Below are positions 50,749-62,930 of a DNA stretch of 64,000 nt, one piece after another. A program made the position numbers and the translations under genes. Each line of letters starts with the position of its first letter. Position 1 is the stretch's first letter. The notes under the pieces are model-generated. The model was not told where the DNA came from and did no database searches. It was given only the letters and a program-made list of their open reading frames with translations. The stretch is taken from contig VIIQ02000614.1 in NCBI GenBank assembly GCA_007449985.2, positions 62,001 to 126,000 of the forward strand. The letters run 5' to 3'. Source of the stretch: Desmodesmus armatus (taxonomy: Eukaryota; Chlorophyta; Chlorophyceae; Sphaeropleales; Scenedesmaceae).

Positions 50749-52275
50749 ATTATAGGCTGAGGTGTAGTCTGGTGTGGTGGGGCAGCTACTGTCGTGTTTC
50801 ACAGCCAGGCTGGTGAGGAGTCAGTCGTGATCTACACGCACTCCAATGGGTTGCTGAACCGTGTTGTGACGAGACACCGCGCAGAAGCAAGCATTATCGT
50901 ACAGCGCTTCAATATGCCGCATGTTTTTCTTTGAAAGGGCGTTTGTCAGTAACAAGGTTGGACCTTCCAGTGACCTTCCAGCACCTCGATCCAAGGAGGC
51001 TTGCATACACAGACAACGGAACCTTGAAAAGGAGGAAATGACACCGATGATGATTGATTGACACTTGGTTTCGTCGAAGTCTAGGTACAGCCAAGCAGCA
51101 CTTGCCAGGCACAGACAGTACACAGCAGTACACTGCAATGCAAGTTGTGTATTCCTCACATCAACAATGCCAAATATCAACTTGTGCAGAATTCAAATGT
51201 GTTTGGCTGCTAACCTTGCCGAAAGGTCACCATCAACACTTGAGAGATCCTGATCCGGTGACCTCCACATGCAGTGTCATACAAGTGCAGCAAGCAACTC
51301 AGCCACTTCACCACTGGAGCCAATTCGCACACACTGATAGAACTAAGTGTGCATGACAAAGTTGAAGGCTGTGCATTTGGCACACCCACATGCCAGCACC
51401 TGGCACAGGTGTCAATGTCTGCACCATGCTGACTAACAGTGCTGTCTATGCTACCCGGGTAAGGGCTCTGTCGCTGTCTCATGCAGCCAGCTGCCCACCT
51501 GCAAGCAGCATCAATTGCAGCACACGCGCAATGGCTCAGTGCTGTGTGGTCAGCTCAAAATGTCACTGCACGCGGTGACTCTGCTTCATATGGACCCCAC
51601 TGACACTGGGAACGTGGGGTTAACCCGCTGTGTGTGCAAGGCTGCTTCACAAGCCGAAACACCTGTGGTAGTCCTATGAAACAATAGAGGTGCGCAACCA
51701 CATTAAGACATCTACAGAGCTTTTTGGCTGCTGCGGCCACAGTGCAAGGCATGAAGCGCCTTGCAGGGGGCCCTCACCGGGTGTGCAAGCTGCTGTACTC
51801 ATGCCGACCGCGCCTGGCACTTGCACTGCCGCAGAGTCTTGCACTGCATCAACTCCCTGCAGATGTTGGAGATCAAGGTGCGCTCTCCAGGCAAAGGTCA
51901 ACTGCAAGGCACAGCAGGCAGTAAGTAAGGACGTGTACGATGTCAGTGCTGCAGGATTGCTGTACGGCTGGCAGCAGCTTGTGTCACACAGTGCCTGGCC
52001 AGGCTGGTAAGACAACGAATGACAAGCTGCTGCACCCTCGCACCTTGGGACTGCTGGCACATGCGGCTTGTCTCTGCAGTGACATGGGTTTGTGGTGTTC
52101 AACAGACTAGGTGCATGCTAGCACAGTGAGTCAAATTGAAGCCTGCCCAAAGGCACATGACGACACCCGCACTGCAAACATTTACACACTGGCATCAATC
52201 ACCTTGACTGGCAAGTCTCACCAGTTGCAGTGGACAGGTCTGACGGTTGCCGCCACGCAAGCTAGCTGGCCTGCC
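50749..52275. other. Intergenic region between the kinase and TBP-like genes
   Basis: No gene is recognised. It includes the promoter side of the kinase gene and the 3' region of the TBP-like gene, with a TTACA (TGTAA on the minus strand) at about 52183. A plus-strand frame near 51690-52010 is Cys/Ser-rich and unconvincing. Confidence 0.4.
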
Positions 52276-52532
52276 TCACGCGTTGTATGAATAGTGCACA
52301 GGGCTTGCAATCTCAGGCATCATATCATGCACTGGGGAGGCAGGAGGCATCCCATCCACCGCTGACGCAGAGGGTGCCATGGATGAGTCATGCACCCCCT
52401 GCATCTCCTGTACGCTGCCACCTGCTACAGCTGGAGCAAGGTGTTGCCCCTGCGGCTGCTGAACAGGCTCCTGCAGCTGCAGGCCCAGCTGGTTGGGTTG
52501 AAATCGGCCCCATTCCTGCTGGTGTTGTGCAG

Positions 52533-52565
<33 letters not shown>

Positions 52566-55125
52566 CCGGCTCCTGCAGACCCTGCTGGTGTGGCCAGGAC
52601 TCTTGCAGCACCTGCTGCAGGTAGCCTGGTTTGTGCAGCCCCTGCTGCACAGGTGCTCCAGGCAGCTGTGCTGCAGCTGGTGCAGCTGCTGCAAGCGACT
52701 GGGGCTGCTGCTGCCAATCAACACCATGCAACTGGAATGCTGCAGGTGCAGCTGCTGCAGGCGCCTGCTGCTGCTCCTGCTGCTGCGGCTGCTCTCCCAG
52801 AGCCGGCGGGTAAGATGCCGCAGCTGCGCCTACCGCTGTTCCAACAGCCTGGGACTGCTGCATGAACCCCAAACCATCCGGCTGACCAGCTGCTGTGGGC
52901 CAAGGAGCCCCCACCAGCTGTTGGAACTGCTGGTATTGCTGCTGGTACAACTGACTCTGCTGGTACTGCTCATTGGGCACAGCTGGGTGGAGCTGCACTG
53001 GGGGCAGGGCCTGTGGCGGCCCCTCACCCACCCGGAACCCCCTGTTGCCAACTGCTGCACGCTGGGCTTGTGCTTCAGGCAGCTTGCCTGCAGCCGCTGC
53101 TGCTTTGATGATCTCGGCAGCTGGGCGGGGGCGTTTGACGCCGGTTGTCACCTGCCTGGCCAGCTGCACCTGCACACCTGCAACAGCATAAGGCTGCTGC
53201 TGCTGCTGCTGCTGCCGCTGCTGCTGCTGCAGCTGCCAGAAGGTGGTGGAATTGAGCCCCAGGCCTGGCTGAAGACTGCTGGTGCTGCTGCTGCCCATCT
53301 GCGCTGCTATAGCCCCTGCTGCTGCTGCTGCTGCGGCTGGCACTGGTGCTGCTGGTGCTGCCTCCGCAGCAGCTGAGGCAGCAGCCGAGGCTACTGCTGT
53401 TGTTGCTGCAGGTGCAGGTGTTGCTGACGGCGGCTTGAGCTTGTTTGCTTCCAGTATGGGCCAGATATTGTCAAGCACAGTCGAGATGTCCTCCAGACTT
53501 TGGAGGCCTTTGCCTGCAACATGAACAGCATTGCATATTACCCTGCTCTCTTCATCACCCTTTTTGGCCCCAGCCCTTCACACACACACACACACACACA
53601 CACAATTGCTCACCACTCCGTACACAACAGGTGGGATGTGCTGCCCACCACCTGAGGGCACCTCAGGACACAAGGCCTTGAGGTGATTGCTTGGCTGTAC
53701 ACAGCACAAGTGTGTCGACAGAGGCAGCGCACAAGAGTCACACCAAGATAACCCTATCCAAGCAGTCATACGTGTCCAACACATGAGTGGCATCGAACAT
53801 GTACATGTACATGTACATGTACATGATCATCATACAGGTTCACGATGGCGCTGATGAGGGTGTGTGTGTGTGGCAGCACCCAAAAGCTGCGTCAGCATGC
53901 ACTTCAGTTGGCTAGCCCACCTGTCATGTTGAAGCTGCCAGTACTGAATATGATGAGTGTCACCTTGGGCTCGCGCATGTAGTAAACCAGCCCATGCCAA
54001 GTGCTGGGCTCAAACTGCAAGAGCACAACAGGTGCACGTCAGGGGACCTGGCATGCCCACACCTCATGCAGCTGAAACCTCTTGCAGTCTCTTGACATGT
54101 GGCATGACATGGCATGCTGTGCAGGGGGCAGCTGCACAGCTGAGGCGGGGTTGAGGGGTAACTGATCTTCTGTCAATTGTGTGCCAAGCGCAGGATCATG
54201 GAGGCTTACCTTCACAAAGGCACTGTGCTCAGCGAAGATGCCATGCAGGTTTATTGGGAACCCAGCTTTGCAGGTTGCCATCATCATGTTGACTTGGAAG
54301 GTCTGCAGCAATCACACACAGTGCAGTTAGAAGGGTCCAGCCCAAGCCAAGTCCCTGCATCCCCTTTCTACACTCCCAAACGCCCAAAAAAACCATCGCC
54401 CTGCTATTGATGGGGCCCCTTCTCCATCAGCTGATCAGTAGCTCATGAGCTAGGTGTGGCATCTGGTGTTTGTGAGGGGTGTGGCAACCCAGCATGTATG
54501 CCGACTCACTGCGTCCACTGTTGCCTGGTCAACCTCAAATCCAGCAGACTGGATGACACTGCAAAGCTTCTGCACCGCCAGCCTGGCATCCTGTGGTGAT
54601 CTGGTGCCGGTCACAGTCATGCTGCCTCTTGCATAAACCCTGCCCGTTGCCGCGGGCTTAGTGATGCGCAAGTCGGCACAGTCGAACCGCTGCGGGACAG
54701 AGCAGGCATTGGATAGGATGTGACCTTGATGGTGGCATTCAACCATGGCACACTGTAGTGTGAGATCCTCTGTTATGTGAACGGGGCAATCTGCAGACGG
54801 TGCACGTAGAAGTAGCTGAATATACATGGGTACCACTGGTGCACTGCACTTAAGCAAAGATATAGGTTCCCTTACTACTCCTGACGAAATACAACCCTTC
54901 AGCGCGGCAAGGGTGGCTCCAATTGGTGGCGCAACAAACCTTTTTGGTGTCACCAGTATCCTTTCCCTTGTACTCGATGTTTGGTGCTTTCCTGGCCAGC
55001 ACATCGAGGTCCACCGTGCAACCAAATTTGACATCCACAGCTACGGTCTGCACCACAGGTACTATGCCGCTTGCATGCACCGGCACAGCTTCTGAAGGCT
55101 GCAGATCAGAAGCTACTGCTGCCAT
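52276..55125 (-). CDS. TBP-like factor (TLP/TRF2 type) with a long Gln/Ala-rich tail
   Basis: Exons 55125-54940, 54689-54510, 54302-54210, 54014-53921 and 53513-52276 keep phase and give 596 residues. Residues about 20-205 are the two-lobed TBP core: SGIVPVVQTV, VDLDVLARKAPNIEY, KKRFDC and VYARGSMTVTG in lobe 1; FPINLHGIFAEHSAFVK, FEPSTWHGLVYYMREPK and LIIFSTGSFNMTG in lobe 2. The last motif is closer to TBP-like protein 1 (IFSTGSITVTG) than to TBP. Of the four DNA-intercalating Phe of TBP, lobe 1 keeps one and has Tyr for the other. Lobe 2 has Trp for one and keeps one. Residues about 205-596 are Gln/Ala/Pro-rich with one basic patch, GVKRPRPAAEI. It is inferred to recruit TFIIA/TFIIB-type factors at non-TATA promoters. 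Confidence 0.88.
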
Positions 55126-55343
55126 TTGTCAATGCTCAGATCTTGATAGCTTCAGCGCTTGACGATAAACTTGTGTAATCATTACGAGGAATCATTAATT
55201 TCTTGAGTGCGGTTTCCAGCAGAAGCCTGTCATCATAATTTGGTCACCAGGTCGACCTTCCACGGATGTTCCAGGACAATATATATAGGACAGGGACCGA
55301 ATGTTCAGTCGCACCTGAACTCTACTGAGCTCAAGCACGCAAT
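55126..55343. promoter_or_regulatory. Bidirectional promoter between the TBP-like and pseudokinase genes
   Basis: Only 218 bases separate the two start codons. The interval is more AT-rich than its surroundings and carries ATATATATA at 55279-55287, about 60 bases before the plus-strand ATG, well placed as a TATA box for the pseudokinase gene. Confidence 0.6.
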
Positions 55344-58300
55344 ATGATCTGTAAGGCCTCCCATTCAAGCGCGTCGTTCAAAAGCCCGCGTCCAACTCAA
55401 CAGTGTTGCCACAGGCAACCGAAGTCTACCTCCATGCAACACATGATCCAACGAAAGACTTGCTCAGGACAGCATCTACTAGCAGACAGTGAATACCAAC
55501 CAGCAACCAAGCTGCCTTCATGCCCTCCCAGGGGCCTCCAGCTTTCCCATGCCCATGCATGCAGCAACAGCTTGGGCACCATCAGCCCATTTGAGCAGCA
55601 GGCAGCACAGCAGACCTCATCCACAGTTGATCCTGGCCATAAAGCACAGACAGTACAGCACAGCATGCCACTCGCAGGTCAACCAATCTCAGCACCACCT
55701 GTCATCAACACACAAGAGGATTCCATGCAAGAGACAGTCCTAGCTGCTGAGGTTGCTGCGCACTGCGGGTACCAGTTTGTGCGGCAGCTGCCTGACCAGG
55801 CCATGTTTGGCAGCAGCAGGGCGCTGCAGGTGCGCTGCAGCCGCACCAACAGGCTGCGCACACTGCTGCAGGTGCCACGCAGCCAGCTGCAGCACCTGGA
55901 CAGGCCTCAGCAGCAGCAGCTGGTGCAGGAGGTGCAGCTGGCCAGCTCCCTGCACCACCCCCACATGCTTCAGGTGCAGGAGGTGTTTGTGGGCCCCCTG
56001 CACCTCAACATTGTGCTGGAGGAGTGCTCGGCAGGCAGGCTGCTGGACTACCCAGCAAAGCAGCAGGCAGCAGGCATGTCGGCAGCAGCAGAGGGGCCTG
56101 CTCAGTCGACTGCATCAGAAACAGCAGAAGCAGCTGCAGCAGCCCTGAGTCCTGAGTTTGCTCGCTGGTTCTTCCAGCAGGTTGTGCTGGCAGTGGACTA
56201 CTGCCATGCAAAGGGAGTCACTGGGCTGGCCATTGAACACACACTGCTGAAGGTAAGCCAGGTTTGATCAGGCCATGCTGCGGCTGGTAAAGTTTTTAAT
56301 GCAGATGGTTGCAGTTGCTTTGCGGTTGGCACCAACATGCATGCCTCGTGCATGATGATTGCGGCTTGCTTCATGCATGCATATGGATGCATGGGGTATG
56401 TTGGTGCATGCATATTCATGCAGACACTGTGCTTTGCATGCATATGAATGTGGATCTCACCACTGTGCTGTGATGTTCCGGTGCCCTTTAGGTTGTCCCA
56501 AACCTTCCACAACCCATTGTCAAGGTCCCAACGCAGCTGCTGGCCCAGGGCCTTGCCTCCTTACTGCCTCCAGAACAGCAAGCACCAGGCAGCACCAGCA
56601 CCACCAGCAGCAGCAGGGACTTCCTCCCACCAGAGTCCTCAGCACCAAGCAGCAAGCACACCACAGACCACACCAAGGCAGATGTCTGGGCCTGCGGTGT
56701 GCTGCTGCTGACGTTGCTCGGTGGCCAGCTGCAGCACTTTCAGCCACAGCAGTGGGACCAGGTGTCACCCGGCCTGGGGTCTCTCCTGCAGCAGCTGCTG
56801 CACCCAGACCCGGCCCATCGCTGCTCCGTGGGCCAGGTGCTGCGGGACCCCTGGTGCAGCCAGGCACTGCCACCAGCAGCAGCGGATATGACGACACGCT
56901 TTCTGGCCAAGGGGAGGGTCTGCAGGCAGCCTGTTGGGGATATGGAGGCTTTGTTGGAGATGGCTTGCTCAACAAGCACACTAGTACTCCAGCAGCAGGT
57001 GGCACACGCCCAGCAGCAGCAGCAGCTTGTACATGCTGTACAAGCTGCACAGCAGCAGGGGCAGGGTGGTGTTGTCAGTTCAGATACGCTGGCTAGGCTG
57101 TTGCAGCAGCTGCATGCACTGCAAGCTGCCGTGCACCAGTTGGCTGTGGCAAGCAGGGCCGCCATAGTGCAGCAGCAGTGGTTTTGCTGCCGTTCTCACA
57201 GCTGTTGCAGCAGATGATCAGCCGCATCAGAGCAGCGCTGCCTGCAGCGGCAAGGGCTGTGCATCCGCGTCAGCAGCAGGCAGTATCTTCTCGCACTGCT
57301 ACACTGCTGCGGCTGCTTCAGCAGGTCTGTAGTGACGTGCTCTTCAGGGTGAACATGTTCTGGACGCCTCTGCGCGCCACAGCCACCTCCAGCAGCAGGA
57401 GCCCACAGCTTTGGCCCATGTTCTGCTGGGTTGGTCTGTGGTGCCGACGCTGTGGGCCGGCACAGCAGCAGCCAACGCCCTCTGGAACAGCAGCAGCAGG
57501 AGCTCAGTCTTACAGGGCATGCAGCTGCCGCCACTTCCAGCTACAGCCTTAGCAGTGCAGGCAGCCAGCAGGGGCTTGCGGCGTGCAGCACATCAGCAGC
57601 TGATGGGTGCAGTGCTGCTGCCAACACTCAACCAGCAGCACTGCCAGCCTACCACTGGCAGTGGTGTGGGGACACATGTCCTTGCACAGCTGGTGCTGCA
57701 GTGTGCTGCGGTCACTGCAGCACAGCAGCAGCAGTCATTGCTGCAGGAGCAGCAGCAGGGCGCAAGCCTGTTGCTGCATGGTGACGCCCAGGAGCTGTTT
57801 GCCGAGGTGCAGTTTGCCCCACAGCAGCAGCAGCAGCAGGAGATATCCAGGGGTTGTGACGGCTGCATCACATTTGAGGCCAACAGCGGCAGTCAAGCTG
57901 TTCAGGTGGTGGGGCTGGCAGCCTTGTTCCCGCCCACACACTCTCGTCCTGAAAACGGAGCCAAGGTGGGGTCACAGGGAAGTGAGACAGCAGCAGATGC
58001 ATATGACAGCAGTCTGGCTAGTGCTACCAAGCAGCAGCCTCTACAGCCTGACCTGAGCCTTGTGGGTGAGGCAGGCAGCCCAGCAGCAGTCAGGCAGCTT
58101 GCGGACACACTGCAGCAGCTGCAGGCAGCTCAGCAGGGGGTGCCAGTGGGAAGCATGGGCGGCAGCAATAGCAGCAGCAGCAGCAGCAAGCAGGCAGCCG
58201 CACTGACACCTGTCTACAGGATGTGTCTGGACCCTCCCCTGCTGGTGCTACCGAAGCCTGCTGCTGGCACCCTTGAGCAGTGGATCAGCAGCAGGGTGGG

Positions 58301-59789
58301 TGCTATCGATGCAGCAAGGGATGCAGCAGCTGCCAGCGGTGACTTTACAGCAGCTTGGGCAGCAGGGGTGCCTTGGGATTACGTAATGCAGCTGCTGAGA
58401 GATGTGGCTGCAGGGCTGTCCACCCTGCACCAGCAGCAGCCAGCAGTGGTGCATGGGGGCGTGCACGCTGCAGCTGTGCACCTGCTGCAGAAGTCGGATG
58501 CACCCTACCAGCAGCAGCAGGAGGGGCAGCGTGTGTCTCAGCTAAGCCTGGCTGGGCTGCTGTCCCGGCTGGCCCCTTTACCCTTCTGCCACCCGTTCCT
58601 TGCAGCCCCTGAGACCCTGTTGGCCAGCGGGCCTGCCAGCCCTGCCGCTGACGTGTACGGCTTTGGAGTGCTGATGTTCCAGCTGGCCACTGGCTGGCTG
58701 CCGCAGCAGTATGCTGCAGGCACGGACGAGCAGATAGCAGCGGTGATGTGGTGCAGGGAGATGATGGTGCAGGCAGGCAGCACCTCACCCCTCGCAGCAG
58801 CACAGGCACTGGCACAGCACAAGGCCAGGGGTACTGTGTCCTGCTTTACAGGGTGTTGGACTCCTTATGGCCGCCACTTGCTGTCTGATGCAGCACGGCA
58901 GCAGCTGCCAGTGGGGTACCACGCCCTGATGGAGCAGTGCCTCAGCAGGATGCCAGCCGCGCGGCCCCGTGTGCAGCAACTGGCAGGGATGCTGGCAGAG
59001 ATAGCTAGCGGCATTGTTGACATCAACAGCTGTGTTACAACAAGCCCAGGTGGCGCCTGTGGTTTGCCAGGTGCATTGCCAGCTGCAGTTCCAGCAGTAG
59101 CACCACTTGCTGCGCCAGTTGAAGGTGCAGTTGCAGGCCCCGCTGGACAGGATGCTCCCTGCAGTCCTGTGTCATCAGCTGCAGCCTCACGGGCAGGGTC
59201 ATGCTTCAGGGGTGTGGAAAGCATCTCGGTCATCCTCCTGCAGGATGACGAGGGGTGGGTGGGTGTTGATGACGAAGGCCGGAAGAGTGCTGGCCATGGT
59301 CAGCTGTCACCCTTCGCTCAGCATCTGAAGGTGCAGGACCCTGGCAGCTGGGCCCAGTGGCACCCGGTGAGCTTTGGTGCAGAGCAGGAGGTGCAGCACG
59401 GGAGTGACAGGGACATTCAGGCCTTATCCTCTGGCTGTAGTAGCAGTATTGGAGTAGGCCGTACTGTCTGGCGACAGGTGGTGAGTGTCGGCACAGCACT
59501 GTGCCCCAAGAAGATGGCAGGCAGCTGCAGCTGCAGCTCCATGCGCTGGCTGAAGTCGCAGGTGCACCGAGCTAGGGCCTGGGTAGCAAGCCGCCTTGAG
59601 CAGCAGTGGCCTGAGGATGGATGGGTGGGGCTTGCCTCTTGTGGCAGCTTGCCTGTGCATGCACATGGGGGGCTGGTGAGCCCCATGGGTACTGCTGTTG
59701 CTGCTGGTGTGGTGTTGATGGCTTCTGTGTGTAGTGCTGGGGCTGCTGGGCCATTGCCTGCTGGCGTGTTCTCCTGCCCCCTGGCTTGA
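55344..59789 (+). CDS. Tandem pseudokinase protein
   Basis: Exon 1 is 55344-56252 (303 codons) and exon 2 is 56492-59789, for about 1,400 residues after allowing for two missing bases (near 57165-57175 and 57380-57390). The first kinase-like domain resembles the SnRK2-like neighbour: EFARWFFQQVVLAVDYCHAK, then TGLAIEH where HRDIKLEN should be, and ADVWACGVLLLTLLGG. The ATP Lys and DFG are also absent. The second, at about 860-1170, has AGLSTLHQQQPAVVHGGV in place of HGDLKPEN, APETLL, and DVYGFGVLMFQLATGW, like Raf/TKL kinases, but no VAIK Lys or DFG. Gln/Ala-rich coiled stretches lie between and after them, with a hydrophobic segment (TAVAAGVVLMAS) near the end. A scaffold or regulatory role is inferred. 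Confidence 0.8.
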
Positions 59790-61386
59790 GCACTTTGTGA
59801 TCATGACACATCATGATGACTGGCAACTGCCAGTTGGCAGCTGCAGCTGAGATCGCAGTCAGCAGGTACATATGTGTGCAGTGGCTGGCATTCAGCATAT
59901 GCATAAGCGATCTGCTAGATCAGTGTGTGGCTGAGGCAAGCATGGGCTGGGAACTTTGAGGAGTCGCTGGTGGTGTTTGGGAACCAGTATTCCGTAGGCA
60001 GGATACATGCAACCTGTGAGGGGGTGTTTTGCAGGGATGCTATGGTTGGGATCGGTGGGGTCAATGAGCAGTACAGGGCTGCTTGTTGCATGGCAAGTGC
60101 ACTACACAAGCTGAACATCTGTGTCAGTGGTGCACTGACTGCATTCCTGCTGCTCTGGCCGTGTGCTGAACTCTCTTCGCACCGGTGTTTGTTTCTGCTG
60201 CCACCACGGCAAGCTGTATCTGCAGTTTTTGGCGCAAACGCCAGTGGGATGGGGTAGTGCAATACTGGCGTAGGGTAGGTAGCACTGTAGTGCCATATCT
60301 TTGTACATTGTCTTGTTGATGGCTGCTCATGACACATGCCTATTGCAGGTAGAGGCAGCTTATCCAGGCTGTATGTTGTGCCTCAACACACTGCAATGGC
60401 ATTTGCAGCCATACGTTTACGGCTAGACGTGGTACTGGGATGGCATTTGGAGGGATTGCAATACTTTCCAGTGGTACTGGGGCAGGTGCAGTAGCAAACA
60501 GCAACAGGGTTCAGCATGAGTTGGTCTGCTGCAGGCTGCCCCCCGCCCTCCCCAACTGTCAAGCAACCCAATGCTCTTGTGCCGTTGTTTTCTGCTTATG
60601 GGTTGGCACTGCCAATGGCATTGATTGCAGCCCTCTGTTTGGTGGCACTGCAATGCAGTGTCCAGCCCTGACTTCTGGCATGCCGCACGCCATGAGATGC
60701 CATGTGAGTCCAGTGGCAGGTTGTTTTGATCTTGGTGACATCCCGCCAGCAGCGTGCATGTTGTCAGCTTGTCAGAGCCTTTCCTGTCCACTGTCGCCGC
60801 CCCCCAATTGCATGGGTCATGTTGGGGGAGTTTTGAAGTGGAGCCTTCAACTGCTGGGCATACTTGTGATAGTCAGGCCAGGTAGTGACAGGTAGTGTTG
60901 ATTGTGATGGATGCACATGTGAGCTGCAGTAGGTGTAGACGTGTACCTGCTGGTAGGTGCAGTGGGTGCAGACGTTTGCCTAGCAGACGTTGCGGGCCCA
61001 CGACGTAGGTTGCATGGGGGCGTGGGGTCACCCCGTTTCAAGTTGAGCCTGACGTATGTTGCAAGCACAGAGGGCTGGCTGTAGTGCTGGATGTTGTTGG
61101 CAGCTGCTCAACTTCTGCAAAGTCGAGCCAGCTGGTGGTGCCTTGTACATAGCTGCACATTAACGTGTAAGTCTACATGTACCTGCATTGGGACCTAGTC
61201 ACATTGTAAACACTCCATGCACATGCACATGATCATGTGTATATAGTCATATGACTGATGCCCATGACGACCATACAATCCAACCAAAAAAAACGTCAAG
61301 GCATGTGTAGGCATGCTCCGTGTCACCCACAACACATGTACATGTTCATGCGCCAACTGCATTTCAGCCAGGTCAAAGACGGCAGC
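59790..61386. other. Intergenic region
   Basis: It lies between two convergent genes and should contain their 3' UTRs. TGTAA occurs at about 61166 and 61204. No conserved frame is seen on either strand. Confidence 0.45.
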
Positions 61387-62930
61387 TCATTCGTGCAGCG
61401 CCGCCGTCGTTGCATCACTGAACCCGGGCTTCGCCACCGCCGACCTCTGCTTGTTGTTGACAGCATCAAAGTCCTTCTGGCTGACCCACTTGGCCCTGTC
61501 AGCAGCAGTGCTGGCGGGCAGGCTGCAGCCTGCTGCTGCAGCCGGCGGCGGCTGCCACGTTTCTGTCAGGAACATGCTGACGGGCGGCGGCGGGACGTGG
61601 GTCACCTTGAGGCCCTTCTTGACGGGCTGGCCCTTCAGGATGTTTGCGATGCGATCAGCCTGAAGTGCAGGGCAGCAGGGTATCATTTGCATGCTGCACA
61701 CAACAGCAAACCTGGTTTATCTATGCTCCTAGTATAGTAGCATTGAGGGTTCGATGTGTGTGACCGCCCATGCTGGCTGCTCTCAGGTGTGGAACTGACT
61801 TGCAGGATCCTGACGAGTGCCTCATTCCAATGCCTGCCTGCACAAGTGCCGTAACCTGCTGCGCAATTGCCCACATGCCAAACCTCACACCTAGCGCTAC
61901 AAGCCGGGCCGGCACAAACTTCCGCAGCCATTGTCAGCATCACACACCAGCCCCCAGCAGTTGCAGACAGGCTGATCGTCCAGGCAAGGAGACACACCTG
62001 CGCTGCAGCCTTTTCCCCTGTCCCCGGCAAACCATGGAAGTGTATGTCCTTCACCACCACCTTGTCAGCCCACTCCGCCTTGGCTGCTGCTGCCTGCTGG
62101 GCCAGGTACTCCTCGTAGCCATCACCCCCTAGGTGCACCGTCTGCCAGAACCCAGGGTCCTGGGTGAACAGGCCATGTGGCCTTGGACGCACAATTGCAT
62201 CAAAGGACGGCCTGCACAACACGCACATTTCAGCTTCCCAGCAATACAAGCTTTCCTCGCATGGCGTGTGATGCCCCAGTCCCTTCAGTAGCTGCCGGTA
62301 AATGCCAAAGGCTAGGAACTACAAGTACAAGTTGAACAGTTTGGAAGCCAAAGCCGAGGGCAGTGTCAGCTGCACTGACTGCTGGCAAGCAGTGACAAAG
62401 CCTACTCACCTTTCACAGCCGAGGGAGGCGTCGTCATCCTTGCTTGGCGCCAGAGCTGCTGCTGCCGCACCAGCCAGGCCACCCTCCTGCCATGCCTCCT
62501 GCAGCTCCTCAACCCTGCAGCCACACATCCCCAGGATGCCGCTATCTTCACTTGTGGGTGGCTAGCTTCAAAGCATTGTTGCAGCACCTTGGTGACAGGA
62601 ATGGTGCTGTCCGCCAAGGGGCCCCAGCTAGCGTGCAGCACCATGCTGCAGCGCCACCAGGCTATAGCCTTGCGCCTGCCAGCAGGGCGAGCTTCTGGTT
62701 TGCATGCCTATGGGGTCCCACCTGTACTCTGACGGCTTGAGTGGGTGGGTGTTGTAGGTGGCAGGGTCCCTAGGTGCAGGCCACAAGAAGGGCCGGCCAT
62801 GGGGGTACTGGCCCAGGGCTTTGGCTTGTTGAGAATCCAATTGGCCCGCAACCAGTGGGGGTGATGGTGTTGAAGCCTCCCTGAACGCCTTGATTGTGTC
62901 CTGGGGGTCATGGGCAGCACAAGGCATCAT
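61387..62930 (-). CDS. Unrecognised conserved-looking protein, four exons
   Basis: Exons 62930-62722, 62514-62410, 62211-61998 and 61659-61387 join with matching phases (2, 2, 0) to 266 residues. Splice sites are GTGGGA, GTGAGT and GTGTGT donors with CAG acceptors. The protein has PHGRPFLWPAPRDP, RPRPHGLFTQDPGFWQTVHL, VVVKDIHFHGLPGTGEKA and GLKVTHVPPPPVSMFLTETW, with many Trp/Pro motifs and no signal peptide or membrane segment. The style recalls cilia-associated proteins of algae, but this is only an impression. It is divergent with the RGG gene, 273 bases away. The N-terminus may be one exon longer. Confidence 0.7.
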
